Source of the DNA: Leptodactylus fallax
Taxonomy: Eukaryota > Chordata > Amphibia > Anura > Leptodactylidae
DNA: 64,000 nucleotides
Assembly: GCA_947044405.1 (NCBI GenBank)
Contig: CAMRHE010000021.1
Span: 8,726,501 to 8,790,500, forward strand
Direction of reading: 5' to 3'
This document shows, in pieces, positions 10,261 to 23,171 of the stretch. A model generated the notes under the pieces. It searched no databases, was not told the DNA's origin, and saw only the letters and a list, made by a program, of their open reading frames with translations. The translations under genes and the position numbers were made by a program. Numbering within the stretch: position 1 is the stretch's first letter; every line of letters begins with the position of its first letter.

Positions 10261-10639
10261 CAGAACCCCATATGACAATATAGTTGAACATTTTTAATAG
10301 AAGCAGGAAGAAAACAAATCTAAAACATAACTTTCAACAGCCACTCAAACGTGATAACATGCATCCAACCTACTGAACTACACTGTGTAAAGAGATACAC
10401 AACTAATACTCAGAGAGGTATAACTACTACGGTACATTTTATATAGCATTTATATAGCAATCTCAGTTGCCACTCCCTTCACAAAGTACAGTTCTGATAG
10501 CATTGTAATATAATGGAGACACACTTCAAACTCCTACACACAAAGCAAAAGACCTTGATCAAATGTAATCTGTGCAGAAAATGATTCATTTCTATTGGGA
10601 GTACTTTCTATCCTCTGGAAGAGGACAAAAACCTTGGTT
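10261..10639. other. No recognised features
   Basis: AT-rich, no gene or repeat end recognised. Confidence 0.45.
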
Positions 10640-11656
10640 CAACTTTTTTCTGGATGCCTAAACTACACAGCGTCCAAATTATGCAAATTATATTTTTCTA
10701 TGATTTTCCTAAATGGTCAATACAAATAATAGTCCGGGCCAATTTCTGGTCCAGGACTAGACACATTTTGGGGGTTTTTTGTATGTGCGGTTTTGAGGGC
10801 TGCAATATTTTTATTATATGCGTTATTCAATTAATTTCTGCATCTTTTTTCGGTGACACAGAGGGCTTTATTTTTATGTTGTTTTTGTTTTTGCATGTGT
10901 TTTCATTTTTTTTTTATATCCGGGAAAATATAAACAAGAGGAGGGAAAACGTGTCTGTTTTTCACGTTTCATTTTTTTTTATTCAATAACACAAAGTGCT
11001 ACTAAAAAACTTTATAAAATAGTTTTTACTCTCCATTATGGTAATTTTTATTTTGTATGGTGTCATTGGGAGTGGGGCTATAAACGTTAATAACGACGTT
11101 TTATTATTTTAAAATTATTATTTTTTTAACTTTTCTATTAATTTTTTTAAAAAAAAATTTCTTACATTGTGTCCCCATAAGGTCATAATAGACCTTTGGG
11201 GACATCTGATCACCTTTTTTTTGTGGGGGAGATGGCTTTCCCCTGTAACTGTGGCTGGTACATTTAGCCCCAGTTACAGGAGGAATACAGCCTCCTGCAT
11301 GTTACCATAGAACTGATCTGGGTCCTGTAGGACCCAGCAGCTCTTACAGACTCTGATCCTGGCGGATCACATGATCGCCGGGTCAGAGGGGAGCCGCAAG
11401 GTGGCGGCGCCCATAGCGCTGTATACAGCGCTCATTGAGCGCTGTATACACAGCGATCGGGAAGGCAGGGAAGGTAATAAACTTTCCGTTCCTTCTCTAG
11501 GGGAGCTCCGGGTGAAGTTACAGCCGGCTCCCCATTTCAGTAGCTGCACGATTTCGTGCAGCTGCTGAGTTCTGCTTGGACGTACCGATATGTCCTTGCA
11601 GAACAAGGCAACCACCTACCGGACGTATATAGTCTATGGGTAGTACGGAAGTGGTT
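10640..11656 (+). repeat. Long non-coding repeat with palindromes (class unknown)
   Basis: T-rich left part, then a hairpin around 11168-11202 (GTCCCCATAAGGTC ... GACCTTTGGGGAC), then a GC-rich right part with the 18-bp palindrome AGCGCTGTATACAGCGCT at 11415-11432 and a partial second copy just after it. The right edge reads GGAAGTGGTTAAA. It resembles long non-coding repeats common in frogs, but I cannot name it. No coding sequence. Confidence 0.55.
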
Positions 11657-11869
11657 AAAAACATCTTAACAGGCTACAAGTTACATGTTAACATAGGGCC
11701 CCTTTTTAGATATCAACTTCACAATTCTTGCATCCATTGAACTTGTGTGTTTTTGGATAGTTTCTGCTTGAATTTCTGTGCAGGATGTCAAAATAGCCTC
11801 CCAGAGTTTCTGTTTTGGTATGAACTGCCTCCCACACTCAGATCTTTTGCTTAACAGTATTTTATTTTT
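11657..11869. other. No recognised features
   Basis: Short stretch with no gene or repeat signature. Confidence 0.4.
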
Positions 11870-12047
11870 GTTCTCTTACTTGTATAGTGCCAACATATTC
11901 CACAGCTCTGTACAGACATTGTCATTCACTGTCTCATATAGAGCTCACAATATAAATTCCCTATCAGTATGTCTTTGGAATGTGGGAGAAAACCCAGTAC
12001 CCAGAGGAAACCCAGGCAAACACAGGGAGAACATACAAACTCCATTC
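11870..12047 (-). repeat. Dispersed vertebrate repeat
   Basis: Contains ATAGTGCCAACATATTCCAC, then a block with GTCTTTGGAATGTGGGAGAA, CCCAGAGGAAACCCAGGCAA and GGGAGAACATACAAACTCC. This block is widespread in fish and amphibian genomes. A shorter relative lies at 56460-56590 in the other orientation. Confidence 0.65.
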
Positions 12048-12890
12048 AGTAGGCTATATTGGTACCATAGTTAAAAATGACAAGCATTCTATTGTTTAGA
12101 TCCATAATGAATTCTTCTTGCACTATTTGTCCACTTCTTGTCACACATGCATCAAAATAGCTATCATTGCTATCATTGTCAGATATGTTATATTTACAAA
12201 CATAAAATTACAACATTTCTTTGCATTAACAGTATGTTTTCTCTAGTTGTTAAGCAGACACTATTATTTGCAAAATCTGGGAAAAAATTGTAAGCAAACA
12301 TGTATAAAGGTATCCTTCGTGTCAGGAAAGAATGTTCTGTGTTTGCAAACTTGTCACTTCAATCTTCCTTTGTAAAAACAAAATGAAAATCTGTCTGATG
12401 TAAATATATTTTTCGAGAAGATATTGCCACCACCACTTAAGATGTATAAACCTTTAAATTACCTAGACAGCTTTCCACAGAGGGTGTTACATTTACCAGT
12501 ACAAGTGACAGACTTTATAGCAAAAAATAAGAACAAATAGCAGAGAAGAAAATTCTATGCAAAAAACTGGATGGACATATGGCGAATAAGGTAAATTCTT
12601 AAATCTTCCTGCAGTAACACAAAATGACATTCAGTGGCACCAATTTCTAAAATTGTACTTAGTAAATTTTCTGTGCTATTTTAATATGTATTGCTGAGCA
12701 TTACTAGGATTAAAATAAATAAATAGCAGATGTTGCAACTTTGGCTTGACTTTTTTCAATGGCTTTCAATAGCTTTTATTGTGTGATATATAGCATTATC
12801 AGATTCAAGTTAAAAAATGTTACATATAGCATATATAATAATTAAAGTAAAATATGAGCATAGATAGTAATTTCGCCATCATCTAAAATA
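12048..12890. other. AT-rich, no gene recognised
   Basis: No protein motif or terminal repeat recognised on either strand. Confidence 0.45.
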
Positions 12891-12904
12891 TCATATGTGC
12901 TTCA

Positions 12905-14460
12905 AACTAAGGAAAATGATGTCTCTTATTTTGGCATTATTCTTTGTAACTCCCTTGATGGTTACTTCAAAACTGATGAAAAGTCTGGCTACATGGAACT
13001 ATCCCACTCTCTCCTGCGTAGTTTTGATTTATACAATTAAAATGGTTTCTTTTCTAAGAATTGTATATTATTTACATACCCCAGTAACCTCCACCTCTCT
13101 TGCAGGGCTACAGAAAGAACTCTTTTGCTTTGTCTGAGCATATAAAAGACCCCCACATAAAGAGGCATATTATGCATTTCCTCAAGAGACTAGGCGGTCT
13201 GTCCGTTCCTCATCTTTATAAATATTATGTAGATTATCGCAAATATGCTCCATACATGGTCATATAGAGCACCCACAGTGAGTTGACCTTTCTGGAACCT
13301 GTGTTATTACAAGCACTACTTTGGTTTTCCCAGTCGTTAGTACATCTACTGCCGACCACAGCTAGGTATATTTTACAATTGTGGTGGAAGATAATATTTC
13401 GGTATGTCCTTCAAAGTCCTATCTAACCTCTTATAGTGCTATTTTATAATGCCCTTTTCCCATCTGGACTGTCCTTGGAGGATTTAGTTTGGTGGATACA
13501 CTCCAGGTTCTGGCTGCTCAATGACTTCCTCCTTAGTAAACAATTGATCACCAAAACTTATTTCTTGCAAAATCACACCCCATCCCCAACTGCAGAATCC
13601 ACCAGGTCTTCCACTTTTTACAAGCTTTAGTGCCCAATATGACTATTATTCAGGCTACTAGTTTTGTCAGACTCTGCCTCTATAGAGCTTCAGACAGGGG
13701 ATCACTCTCCTTTCTCTATGGCAAATTGAGCCTTAGCCAGAATCCCATCTCATTACCCTTGCAGGTAATGTAAATGCCCCCCCACGTACCACTAAGCTGA
13801 ACTGGGAGACCGACCATGGAACGGAGCTGATGTTAGAGCAATGGCAGGATTGTTGTATTAATATTAGTAAAGGGAGTTGGCAAGTTACATTCATGGAAAC
13901 CTCATTGAAAATATTGCACAGAACCTATATGGTCCCGGCTAAATTACACCAAATATATCTCACAATTTACCATTGGTTATAGTTATCAGTTGATGCCAAA
14001 CTAGTGGAGATAGTCTCCACATTTGGTGGTCTTGTTTAATCGTTAAACGTTTAGGTTATCCTCACATCAGTTGTTGCAGCAGTTGCTGGACAATCTACAC
14101 CGTCACTGCGCCTGTTTTTATTTTAGACCTTAGGCCGCTGGGACTACGATATGCCCCTTATAAGCTTTTACAAAATATTCTGAGGTCCGCTACAATTCAC
14201 ATAGTATGTAAATGGTGGACATTGACTCTCATGATGTCAGAGGCACTTAGACGAGTTGACAATGTTATACTATTTGAAAAGATTAATGCTACTACAGCTG
14301 CCACACGACTACACATGGTTAAGGTTTGGTACCCCTGGCTTAACCAGTCACACACCCCAGCCGCTCATATTGCTTGCAGTTGTGGTCCCTGGGATGGGAT
14401 AACCTTGGCCCCAAATTTTTCCCTGGGGAAATATTATTTGATATTGGAAGCATTGCTTTA
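12905..14460 (+). pseudogene. L1-like LINE ORF2, C-terminal half, broken
   Basis: Pieces in several + frames line up in order with the C-terminal half of an L1/Tx1-type ORF2 (reverse transcriptase tail and downstream domain). They are SYFGIILCNSLDGYF near 12925, then MVSFLRIVYYLHTPVTSTSL near 13040, then KRLGGLSVPHLYKYY near 13175-13225. They continue through RTYMVPAKLHQIYLTIYHWL near 13922-13980 and a HIWWSC block near 14018. The last is RRVDNVILFEKINATTAATR near 14250, ending MVKVWYPWLNQ. The palm motifs with the catalytic YADD lie upstream of the preserved part. Many frameshifts and stops. The element is 5' truncated, the usual fate of LINE insertions. A second L1-like copy is on the - strand at 17045-21276. 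Confidence 0.82.
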
Positions 14461-14689
14461 TTACCTGTTCTTTCCTTTTTATTTTTATTTGGCTTTCTTA
14501 TTGTTCTGTGTTAACTCTATTAGTGTTTTTTTTGTTCTCGTACTCTATAGAGATAACAATCAAATTGCTTATGTTACAAACTCAGAAATCACTCAAAACA
14601 CTGCTAAAGGTATTTTGGTGCACTTATTAACTCATTAATAGCACTAAAATACCTTTTTTGCCTAGAAAACCCCTTTAAGCCCCATGTTG

Positions 14690-15260
14690 AGGAAACACAT
14701 TGTTTTAGACTGCTGAGGAAACGCAGAAGAAAAACATAATATTTTACAGTACCAGCAACGTGAATGAGATTTTGGTTAATCTCATCCACACCTTGTGGAG
14801 AAAAAGAGTTGCAGAAAAGTTGTGCTTTTGGAAAATGTATCATGTTAATTTTAGCTGTGGAATTGCAAGGGTTTTCCCTATATATTTAATAGAGGAAGAA
14901 AATACACAGAGAAAAATGCAGCAAAAACTAATGAAAAATGCTGCAGAAAAAAACTGTGTTTGAGGGTTTTTTTTCCGCAGTGTTTTTTACCTGCATTTTG
15001 CTATGTTTTGGGCTGCTGCAGAAATGTAGAAGAATAAAACACTGCTTTTTATAATACCAGAAAAATGAATGAGACTTCATTCATCTACACATTTCAGGAA
15101 AAAAGAGCTGCGGAAAGCATGCATTTTTCAAAAACTCAGTATGATAATTTAAGTTAAATTATCATATTGAGCATTTTCCCTATGTATTTAATAGGGGAAT
15201 AAAAAATGCTGAGAAAAAATCAGCAAAAACTCACTAAAAAGAGCTACAGAAAAAAGCAAT
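14690..15260. repeat. Two diverged direct copies of a MITE-like unit
   Basis: Unit 1 (about 14700-14965) and unit 2 (about 15010-15255) share in order a GCAGAA..AAAACA block, an ACCAG.AA.GTGAATGAGA block, a TTTTCCCTAT.TATTTAATAG block and a CAGCAAAAACT.A.TAAAAA block. Unit 2 holds a palindrome ATGATAATTTAA/TTAAATTATCAT at about 15140-15165. No coding capacity. Confidence 0.6.
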
Positions 15261-15420
15261 TGACAATAGTGTTTTGTAATATTCTATCACAAAGTGATAT
15301 CCTATATGTGTCTACGTGTACTATTTGTTACTACCCAGAGTTTTGAATTTCAATCTTTTAATAATTTTGTTAGTATGCTGTGATATTATATCGATTTGGT
15401 TTCATGAGAAATTGGAGTCC

Positions 15421-17040
15421 TTAAAGGGGTTGTCCGGTTTCAGACCAATATTTAGAGACAAATGTTATTGTTTATATAATGAAATGTTTTATAATTTTAC
15501 AGTATACTTTCTATATCAATTCCTCATGGTTTTCTAGATCTTCTAAATCAGTCCTTTGTCATGTGATATACAGTACATGGTACTGTGATAAACACACAGG
15601 TGTGTGTTCATCACATGACCATGGACTTCCCATCACAAGACCATCCACTGATTTTTATCCACTGAAAGTAGTTTGAAAGAAGAATGAATGACTACAAGCA
15701 GAGTTCTAGAAAACCGTGAAGAAGACTCCCCATTTAGTTGGCTTTCTTGGTTCTCAACTCATGCTGTCCTAGGCCCCAAGTCTGACTTTAACCATTAAAA
15801 GCCCACATACACTGGCCAGTTAATGTAGTGATTTACGAGTGTAAGCGTGCTATTACATGTGTGATATCAGGTGCAAGAAACACTCACAGTCTACCTTTTA
15901 TTGTCTCTCTGAAACTGAACTTGTAACTTGGACAATGGCGAGTCCAGATTCAGTCTAGCAATTAGCTTTGATGAACATCAATTATGTCACCATAAAAATA
16001 ATAATTTGTGACATATTTAAGTCATGTTGTTCAGTGATGGGGACTGTGTTCCCCAAGAGTCATGTGTTCTATTGCGGAATGAAGGGCACAGTATGGTGTA
16101 CCAGAATGTGGTATCTGTATACATAGATTAGTAACAAAATAATACCACTGTATCATGACTGGATAACACCACCATACTGTAAATGAATAATTATACCATA
16201 CCATCACTTAATTTATTAAGAGACATGTGCTTCTTAGTGAATTAGGCACTGGATCAGCCATTGGTGCAGCAGAGAATCTAATCTATGTTTGTTAGTAGCT
16301 TGTATAGATTTGAGAACAAATTTACTCTTGTTTGTAGCAGTTTGTAGCAAAAATTATGATGACTTTGTCAGTCCAATGGAGGCCATGCCCTTGTGCCAAG
16401 TCCTATTACTCCCCATTTCAGGATAGTAGCAAGGGTGGTGTAAATAAGCAAAAAGTTAACATTTTTGGCAGAAAAACAGACTTTTTTAATATTATTTTTA
16501 TGCTGCAGGAGAATGATGAGTGGTGAAATAGTGCTGATAGAGTACACTAAACACATAGTTTATGAGTCTGGTGTATTCATGAGGGCCATGCTTCCACTCA
16601 TCCATCTCTGCAGTGACAGACTGCTGTGTATATGTGCGTCAATCACTGCTTCGCTTTGAGGGGTGGGGAGGCTGGGGAAGCAATGGCTTCATGAACATAC
16701 CAGACTGAAAAATCACTAATCTTTTAGTGCTCCTATTGGTCAAATGGCATGATAGTTTTATATTTTTGTGCCATTTTGACTACTAGGAGTTAAGAATGGT
16801 AGCTGTTATAGGGCTCTTTGATAATAAGGCATAGGCAATAAAAATACATCTTATGGGTATATTCACACATACCAATTTTCCACAATAGACTTTCTGAATC
16901 TATTGTGAAATCGACAATGAATCTGCAACAAAATCAGCATGTATTACATGTATACTGTACACTACAGTTTGGTAGTGCCACTTTACAGTATACAGATGCA
17001 TACAAGAGACAAGTATCCCTAGGATAGGTCATCAAAGTTT
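15421..17040. other. Mostly unrecognised; one T2-type end at 15422
   Basis: TTAAAGGGGTTGTCCGG at 15423 is a T2-type MITE end without a visible partner. Around 17003-17045 the phrase CCTAGGATAGGTCATCAAAG belongs to the same repeat group as 3600-3700. No gene recognised in between. Confidence 0.5.
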
Positions 17041-17044
17041 GATT

Positions 17045-20000
17045 GATGGGGATCTGGAAATAGTTTGGTATCTAAGAAGCATAGTGTCATTCCAGGGGAC
17101 ATGGGAATGGAGGTTTTAGCGATGGAGAGTATGAACATGAAAGTGGCTTTCTAAAAGGCAAAGATTTGAGGGCAATCCTACCACATATGCATAAGACAGT
17201 CCATGACCACAGTCGCTCCAGCATTGGTCTGAATATGTAATGTCGATATGAGAAATCTGGGATGGGGTACAGTACCATCTAAGTGCATTTTTTCAGGCTG
17301 TTTTCCAGTAGACAGCACCTTCTCAGATTTTCTTAACATAACTAGTAGCATGATACTTGTCAAGAATATCGCCTCGCCCAGCCGCCTGGCACGCCTGCGA
17401 TCAAACTTCTTTCTTAACCTCCCACTCACACACCGTGAGTAGACCGGGTCATAGGATAAAACGAAGCGAGCGATATAAATTTTATATGTTTAATAACCCA
17501 AGTGGGTCGGTATGGATTAATAGCATATACAGAAATATACAATATTAATATGATCAAGCATAAACATACAAGCAAAGGTATGATACAATACAAAACAAAA
17601 TAAAAGGGAAATAAAAGGTTAGAAAAGATACCTGAGCACGCAGCCCTGTCCTAGCTATCTCTCTTCCATGCACCACACAATAGACTCGTAGTCCGTTTCT
17701 CTAGGCCACAGCAGAGTTTTGGGCCTAGGGCGCAAGCTTAAGCAAGTTGCATAAAACAATCCTTCTACATGCTGTCCAGAACAAAGGGAAAGGCTTCAGG
17801 CCTCACTGCTAGGCCCTCAAAGCATTCCTCAGCAGGGCAGGCCCTCTCATCTTCTCCCAGATCAGAGCTCCTTACTGCCTCTTTGCTGAATGACCCCAGA
17901 ATCCAGGTCTGCCCACAGCATATGGCTAGTGCTCCACCCACCCCTTGCACCGAGGCAGCCCCCCTTCTCCCTCCTTTGCAGAACCCTCGGAGAGATGGGT
18001 GAAGTTAAGGTCACTGGCTTGCTATCCCCCATCCCATCTGGCCAGGGATAATAAAAGTGCCTGGCTATAGCAAGCCATCTCCAATGAGCACACATAAAAC
18101 CAGTGAAGCCTATCGTCCAGCAATGTGGACTCAACTAAAGCACCGCATTCCAAGTGGGTGAAGGACTGACATAAGCAAGTAAAACACACTTCCAAGAAAG
18201 ATATAAAACTGAGGGTCGGTTCATCACAATACTATTCCCATAATGAAATGTGCCGGGGCAAGTCCTACACTGATAGGTGAATAGGTTTTGCAGAGGCATA
18301 TCAATCATAGGTATCAGGTCATCACTACTGGAATGTAAGGTTAGTAGACTTCATGCCCATAAGAGGTTAAACATGCCAATTAGTGAACCAACAACAATGG
18401 TTTCCTCAACTTCTGCCCTGCATTTCAGCTTCCTGCTACCAAGCTTTCATCTGATTGAGGACTATAGCTATATAATATTTTTTCACATCCGGAGTACCCA
18501 TCCCTCTCGGGATCAGGGCCTAGTCATAGTATTCAGGAAAACTCTCAATCTCTTTCCTGCCCAGATAAAATCAGAAATTAATAAGATAAGATAAGAAATA
18601 CTCTTCAGCTAGCATGGCTCTAGAGATGGGGAATATACCAACAGTTAAAATGTGTGATTTGGACGGATTAATTTTATAATAGGAGATCTTACTGCAGGTT
18701 CAAGTGTGTTTAAGGTTGCCTCTAGGGAAAGTGACAGATGGTGGAGGGAGAAGATCACGTTGTCAGCATAGACCATCTTATGTTGAGAACCTCCTACCTG
18801 TTTGGGTTCAGTTGGATGGGCTCCATGACAAGAGCAAAGATGATAGGTGACAGAGGGCATCACTGGTGGATACCATTGCAAATGAGGTAGGGGTCTGACA
18901 GGAAGGACAAGATCTTAGCTAAAGAACAGGAATATAGAGCTAGGATAGACACCTTGAAGAAGGAACAGATGCCAAATTTCTCTAACAAGCGGATCAAGGT
19001 ACCCCCATTGCACCCAGTCGAACACCTTCTCCACATCCAATGCCAGGAGCAGAGAAGGGATTCAAGCATGCTCCGTCCACTGAATGAAATTAAGGAGCCG
19101 GCGAGTACCATTCAGAGCCTGCCATCCTATAAAAACCATATTTGGTCAGGTCTAATTAGACATGGAATGATCTGCAGGTGGCGCCCAGCCAGCACTTTAG
19201 CATTAATCTTTATGTTAACATTTAGAAATAATATAGGTCTAAAATTTGCTGGTGAGGTGGGAGCCTTACATGGTTTAGGCAGTGTGACAATAGTGGCTGA
19301 GAGCATCTCCTGTGGGAATCCCTAGTAATCCAAAGCTTTAGAAAAGATCTTCAATAAGTAAGGCACCACCAGAGAGGCATATTTTTTTATAATACTCCCC
19401 CATGGATCCATCAGGACCCGGTGTTTTAAAGGGTTTGAGGGTGGAGATGGCTTTAGAAATCTCAGGGAGGGAAAAGGGAGTAGCCAACAGCTGTTGTTTT
19501 TCTAAAGAAAGGCTAGGAAGGGGCATTTGAGCTAAGGAGTTATCTGTATCTACTGTAGATTGTTAATACACTCCCGAAACCATGCCTAGATTATATAGAG
19601 AGTTGAAAAAGTTCAGAAACCGTTCAGCTATCATCCTAGGGTCAATCACTTTCAGACCTTGATCACCCAGAAGGTAAGTAATACAAGATTTGGCTTTTTA
19701 GCTAATTTTTTTTAGCTAAAAAAAAGCGCTGGCCCTATTACTGTGCACGTATGCCTGACATTGAAATTTTTTTAAATTGACATCTTGTTGATATGCCAGG
19801 AGACCTCACATTTATATATTTGGATTTTTGTTTTTTGGCTCTAGAACACGCCTGTGTGAGAATGCCACCCATAAATGCCGTATAAGGGTTCCAAAGTATA
19901 TAGGGGTCGGTAAATGTAGGAGCATTGATATGGAAAAATTCTCTGAGGTCCTCCTGGATTTCCCTAAAAGAAGGATGGTCTAATATATATTCATTTAAAC

Positions 20001-20605
20001 GCCATTGTGAGGATAAATTGAATTGTCCTCAGAGGACCAGGGACATGGGAGCGTGGTCTGACCATTTGATTAATCCAGTACTAGAGGATATTGTCTGCAC
20101 TAACCCTATCTTATCAACTAGAATGAAGTGAATCCGTGAATAAGCAGAAAAGAAAACTGTAATCCCTCACCCCACTATGTTGGCACCTACACACGTCATA
20201 CAGCCCTGTGTCCGATAATGAGGTAGTCAGGGTGGGAGAACTTCTCTTAGGGTTAGAGTCCAGATCATTGTTTAGTAGGCTATTAAAATCTCCACCTATA
20301 ATCAATAAACCCTTGGAAAAGGAATTGATTCTTGGTAGAAAAGAGTTCAAATAGGATCTTTGGGATTTATTGGGGAAGTACACGGTGACTAATGTATACG
20401 TAAGCTAATTTATTATTTAATTGAAGACCAGAAAACATCCCTTTTCTATTCTGCTATATTCATAGAGAGAAGCAACTGATTCTTTAATGGAGATAAGTAT
20501 CCCTTTGCATTTATCCGCACAGGAGGCAATACATATATAAGAGAAGGAGGGGTTGATGAATTTAGGATATTTCACTGGAGTGAAAATACATCTTAAAGGG
20601 AGCAA
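17045..20605 (-). pseudogene. L1-like LINE ORF2, broken, split by a solo LTR
   Basis: Read on the - strand. The endonuclease part has CADKCKGILISIKESVASLY (about 20450-20520) and the GGDFN active-site motif in LLIIGGDFNSLLN (about 20268-20306). The reverse transcriptase has KPFKTPGPDGSMGEYYKK (about 19380-19435), a CPLSPIIF block near 18845, and YADN at 18759-18770 in place of the catalytic YADD. After the palm comes FIWAGKRLRVFLNTMTRP near 18510-18560. The gene then continues beyond the LTR with PHPRFLISTLHIQTNAGATV near 17200-17270. Stops and frameshifts are many. In a live element the protein would nick DNA and copy its own RNA into the nick. Confidence 0.85.
17358..18228 (-). mobile_element. 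Solo LTR (copy 2) inside the L1-like ORF2
   Basis: Begins TGTCAAGAATATCG and ends GTTCATCACA, with a perfect 5-bp duplication ATACT at 17353-17357 and 18229-18233. It shares its ends and the block AATTTTATAT...ATAACCC..GTGGGTCGGTAT with the LTR at 5070-5956. L1 coding sequence is found on both sides, so the LTR is younger than the LINE. Orientation is inferred as - by comparison with copy 1. No retroviral genes are left. Confidence 0.9.
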
Positions 20606-20639
20606 AAATACACCAAATATTCATGTGGGGGGGGGGGAA

Positions 20640-21276
20640 GGAAGGTAACACCCATAAAATTACAATGTACTGACAATTACAACATGGTAACCAACTTGCC
20701 CATACTATTGAAGAGAAAGGTCAAACTTGAGCTGACCCAGTGTAGAGAGTGTTTTTCACAAGTCATCCCGGGGAATCAGCTGTAAGCCTGTCCTTTGGAA
20801 TTTGAGAAAGACCGGCAGGCTTCCCAGGAGGCATGATATTATTCTTTGGTGCTAAGCGCCATCGTTCGTTGGAGTAGAGAGAGGCCCAATTCCATGGAGG
20901 ACACAGAGTAGGACGTGTCATTTCTGAATATTTACAACTTAGTAGGGAATCCCCAGCAGTAACAGATATCGTGATCTCTCAGGACTTTGGTGATGGTCAC
21001 AAATCCTCTTCTCGCCTACTCGTGTGACTGCAAATAGATCCAGATATAGAGTGGTAGGAGAAGAGGTGGGTAAGAAACTTGGGCCTCTCTTATGTCCTCC
21101 TTTATATGTGGTTGAAGCACTGCCCTGCTCCATCTGAGGTCACAGAGTCCTGAGAAAGGTTAGGAGATCCAGATAGTGAGTTCTCTTGGGAATACATGTG
21201 TCTACTTTATGAGAAGGACCCCTCGGTAGCTTTGCTTCCTGGAGATTCCAGTGGAAGTATTTTTCTTCTTAGTCAT
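20640..21276 (-). pseudogene. L1-like ORF1 remnant and ORF1-ORF2 junction
   Basis: An ATG at 21276 (- strand) opens MTKKKNTSTGISRKQSYRGV, a lysine-rich start of the kind seen in L1-type ORF1 proteins, which bind the element RNA. The frame stops after about 24 codons and further pieces in other frames reach about 20939. No coiled coil or RRM could be recognised, so most of ORF1 is missing or decayed. A poly-G run lies at 20627-20638. Position just upstream of ORF2 supports the call. Confidence 0.5.
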
Positions 21277-21960
21277 GATGGATCAGGTAACTATAACTAT
21301 CAGGTTAACTATCAGGTAACTATAAATGACAATAGATGAGACCTATATACAAGTATCCTTCCTTACTGCATAGGGAGGCAACAAGATAACTCCTGCTGAA
21401 TTAAATATTCCCAAGTGTGCTAAAACCAAGAATGGCTACAAAAGGAATGGGAAATATATAGGAAGTTCTTATACTTCTACCTGTTGCTAAGTCCACTCCT
21501 GGCTTTGGCTCAAAAAACTGCAGCAAAATCTGCAACAAAAAAAGCTGCGTTTCCGCAATATGGGACCATTGCCTAAAACAGGCCAGAGAGTAAGATGGAG
21601 GCCCAGCCACCTCTAGTACCTCATTCTTGAGACAGTAGTTGGTAGTGATGAAAGGCGAGTCAGTGAGTCTTTCTGGGGCCCTGTGCTATTCTTCAGCAGG
21701 ATCATGCACAGAGATAGTGTTGGAGCCAGGAGGTAGCAAGCGAGCCTTTTCACAGCAAATAGTGGCCATGTTCGGATCAAGGAGTGGATGCGTGTCTGCA
21801 ACTCTTCAGGATACAGGAGCAAGGCAAGGTAGTTGGAAATCCAGCCATTTCACCCCAGACAGTTTTGCAAGAGGCTCAGGTAATTTCTCAGGTGTTATAA
21901 GGCGATCAGCCCTGCTGTGAGCCGCTACAGGCAGTATTGATTACAGGAGCAGTAAAATAA
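21277..21960 (-). other. Possible 5' region of the L1-like element plus a MITE fragment
   Basis: Segment 21420-21575 (CTGCAGCAAAATCTGCAACA, TTTGGCTCAAAAAACTGC) resembles a Harbinger-like MITE arm. The rest (to about 21960) may be the 5' leader of the LINE. This is inferred from position only. Confidence 0.35.
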
Positions 21961-23171
21961 AGTGCCCATTCCAGTCTGCGACCAGGTTACCCCCAAGATC
22001 TTAAAGTTTTAATCTATTTTCTATTTGATCTGCCATCAATCCCATGATGCCTCAGCACAGCATCACATGAGCAGCTAGGTAACTGCACAAGCTCTGCTGC
22101 TGGCGGACAATTATCCTTTTCTTTACATATTCTCCTAAAAAAGAAACCTTAAGTTTACAGTTATGGAGGCTAAATAAGGTTATACTAACTAAATTACATA
22201 TATATATAATTCTGGGAATAAGTTCATAATGATAAAAAAATAACTAAATAACTGGAGTGCTTCTTTTATTATCTTTAAAGCATACTAGGTATTGTTTAGG
22301 TATCACTTAACTTACTTTTTTTAAAACAATTATTGTAAGAACACCATTTAGAATATTTTTATTTTACAAAACTGGAATTGCTATATTACAGAGTCAAGGC
22401 ATATGATATAAACATTTCTACTGTGCCCACGTCTCTTTATATTATTTATGCACGCAGAAATGCCTTTTGTTCAGAGAGAGTGGAAATTAGCCTCAGAGAG
22501 TAATTTACATTTTGTTGAGCAAACAACTTGTAAACCTTCTCTTACCCTGAAGCATCTGCAATACTGTACCTTCAAATATAATCTAAGCACTAAACAAATA
22601 TATTTAAACATATTGAACAACATGCCTAAAGTGTACCTTAGCCACAATCTATTTGTTTTCTCTTTATACAATATAGTCAGCTCCAATGAATATTCTATTT
22701 CAGTACTCTTTACTACTTATTTTACCCTTATAGTAACATTATGTTTGCTATTGTCCATAGATATTAAAGATTAACACATCCATTAAATTATTTCTCCAAA
22801 AGAAAAAATCCTTTTGGAAAAACAATACATGCTGTAAAAGGAAAGAATTGATACATTTGGTTTTGGAAAACATACCTAGATGTGTTTGAAGGTGATCTGT
22901 CGCCATATAATTATCTATAACCATCTATAACATGTTTTTAGTATTATGTTTCAACAGATGCTTTTGCAAGCACTGTATGCTAAATATGCAAGCTGTAGGC
23001 CACAGTAGCCCAGGGCCGCTTCTGGTTACAGCCACAGCACTTGTGTGCTGAAAGAAGCCACAACCATGAGGCATCTTTCAGCTCAAGAAAAGCTGTAAAG
23101 TAGCATAAAGAGCACTTTTATGCTAATTTACTGCGCCTAAGAGAGACCACCCACTGAAGCACAATACAATG
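21961..23171. other. AT-rich, no gene recognised
   Basis: An inverted repeat TAGCATAAA/TTTATGCTA lies at about 23102-23124. The 108-codon open frame at 22448-22774 has no recognisable motif and looks like chance. Confidence 0.5.

Noticed and set aside
18954..19325. 123-codon open frame on the + strand
   Set aside because: It is antisense to the L1-like reverse transcriptase, which has clear family motifs on the - strand.
22448..22774. 108-codon open frame on the + strand
   Set aside because: No recognisable domain, AT-rich codon use, and an open frame on the opposite strand as well; most likely chance.
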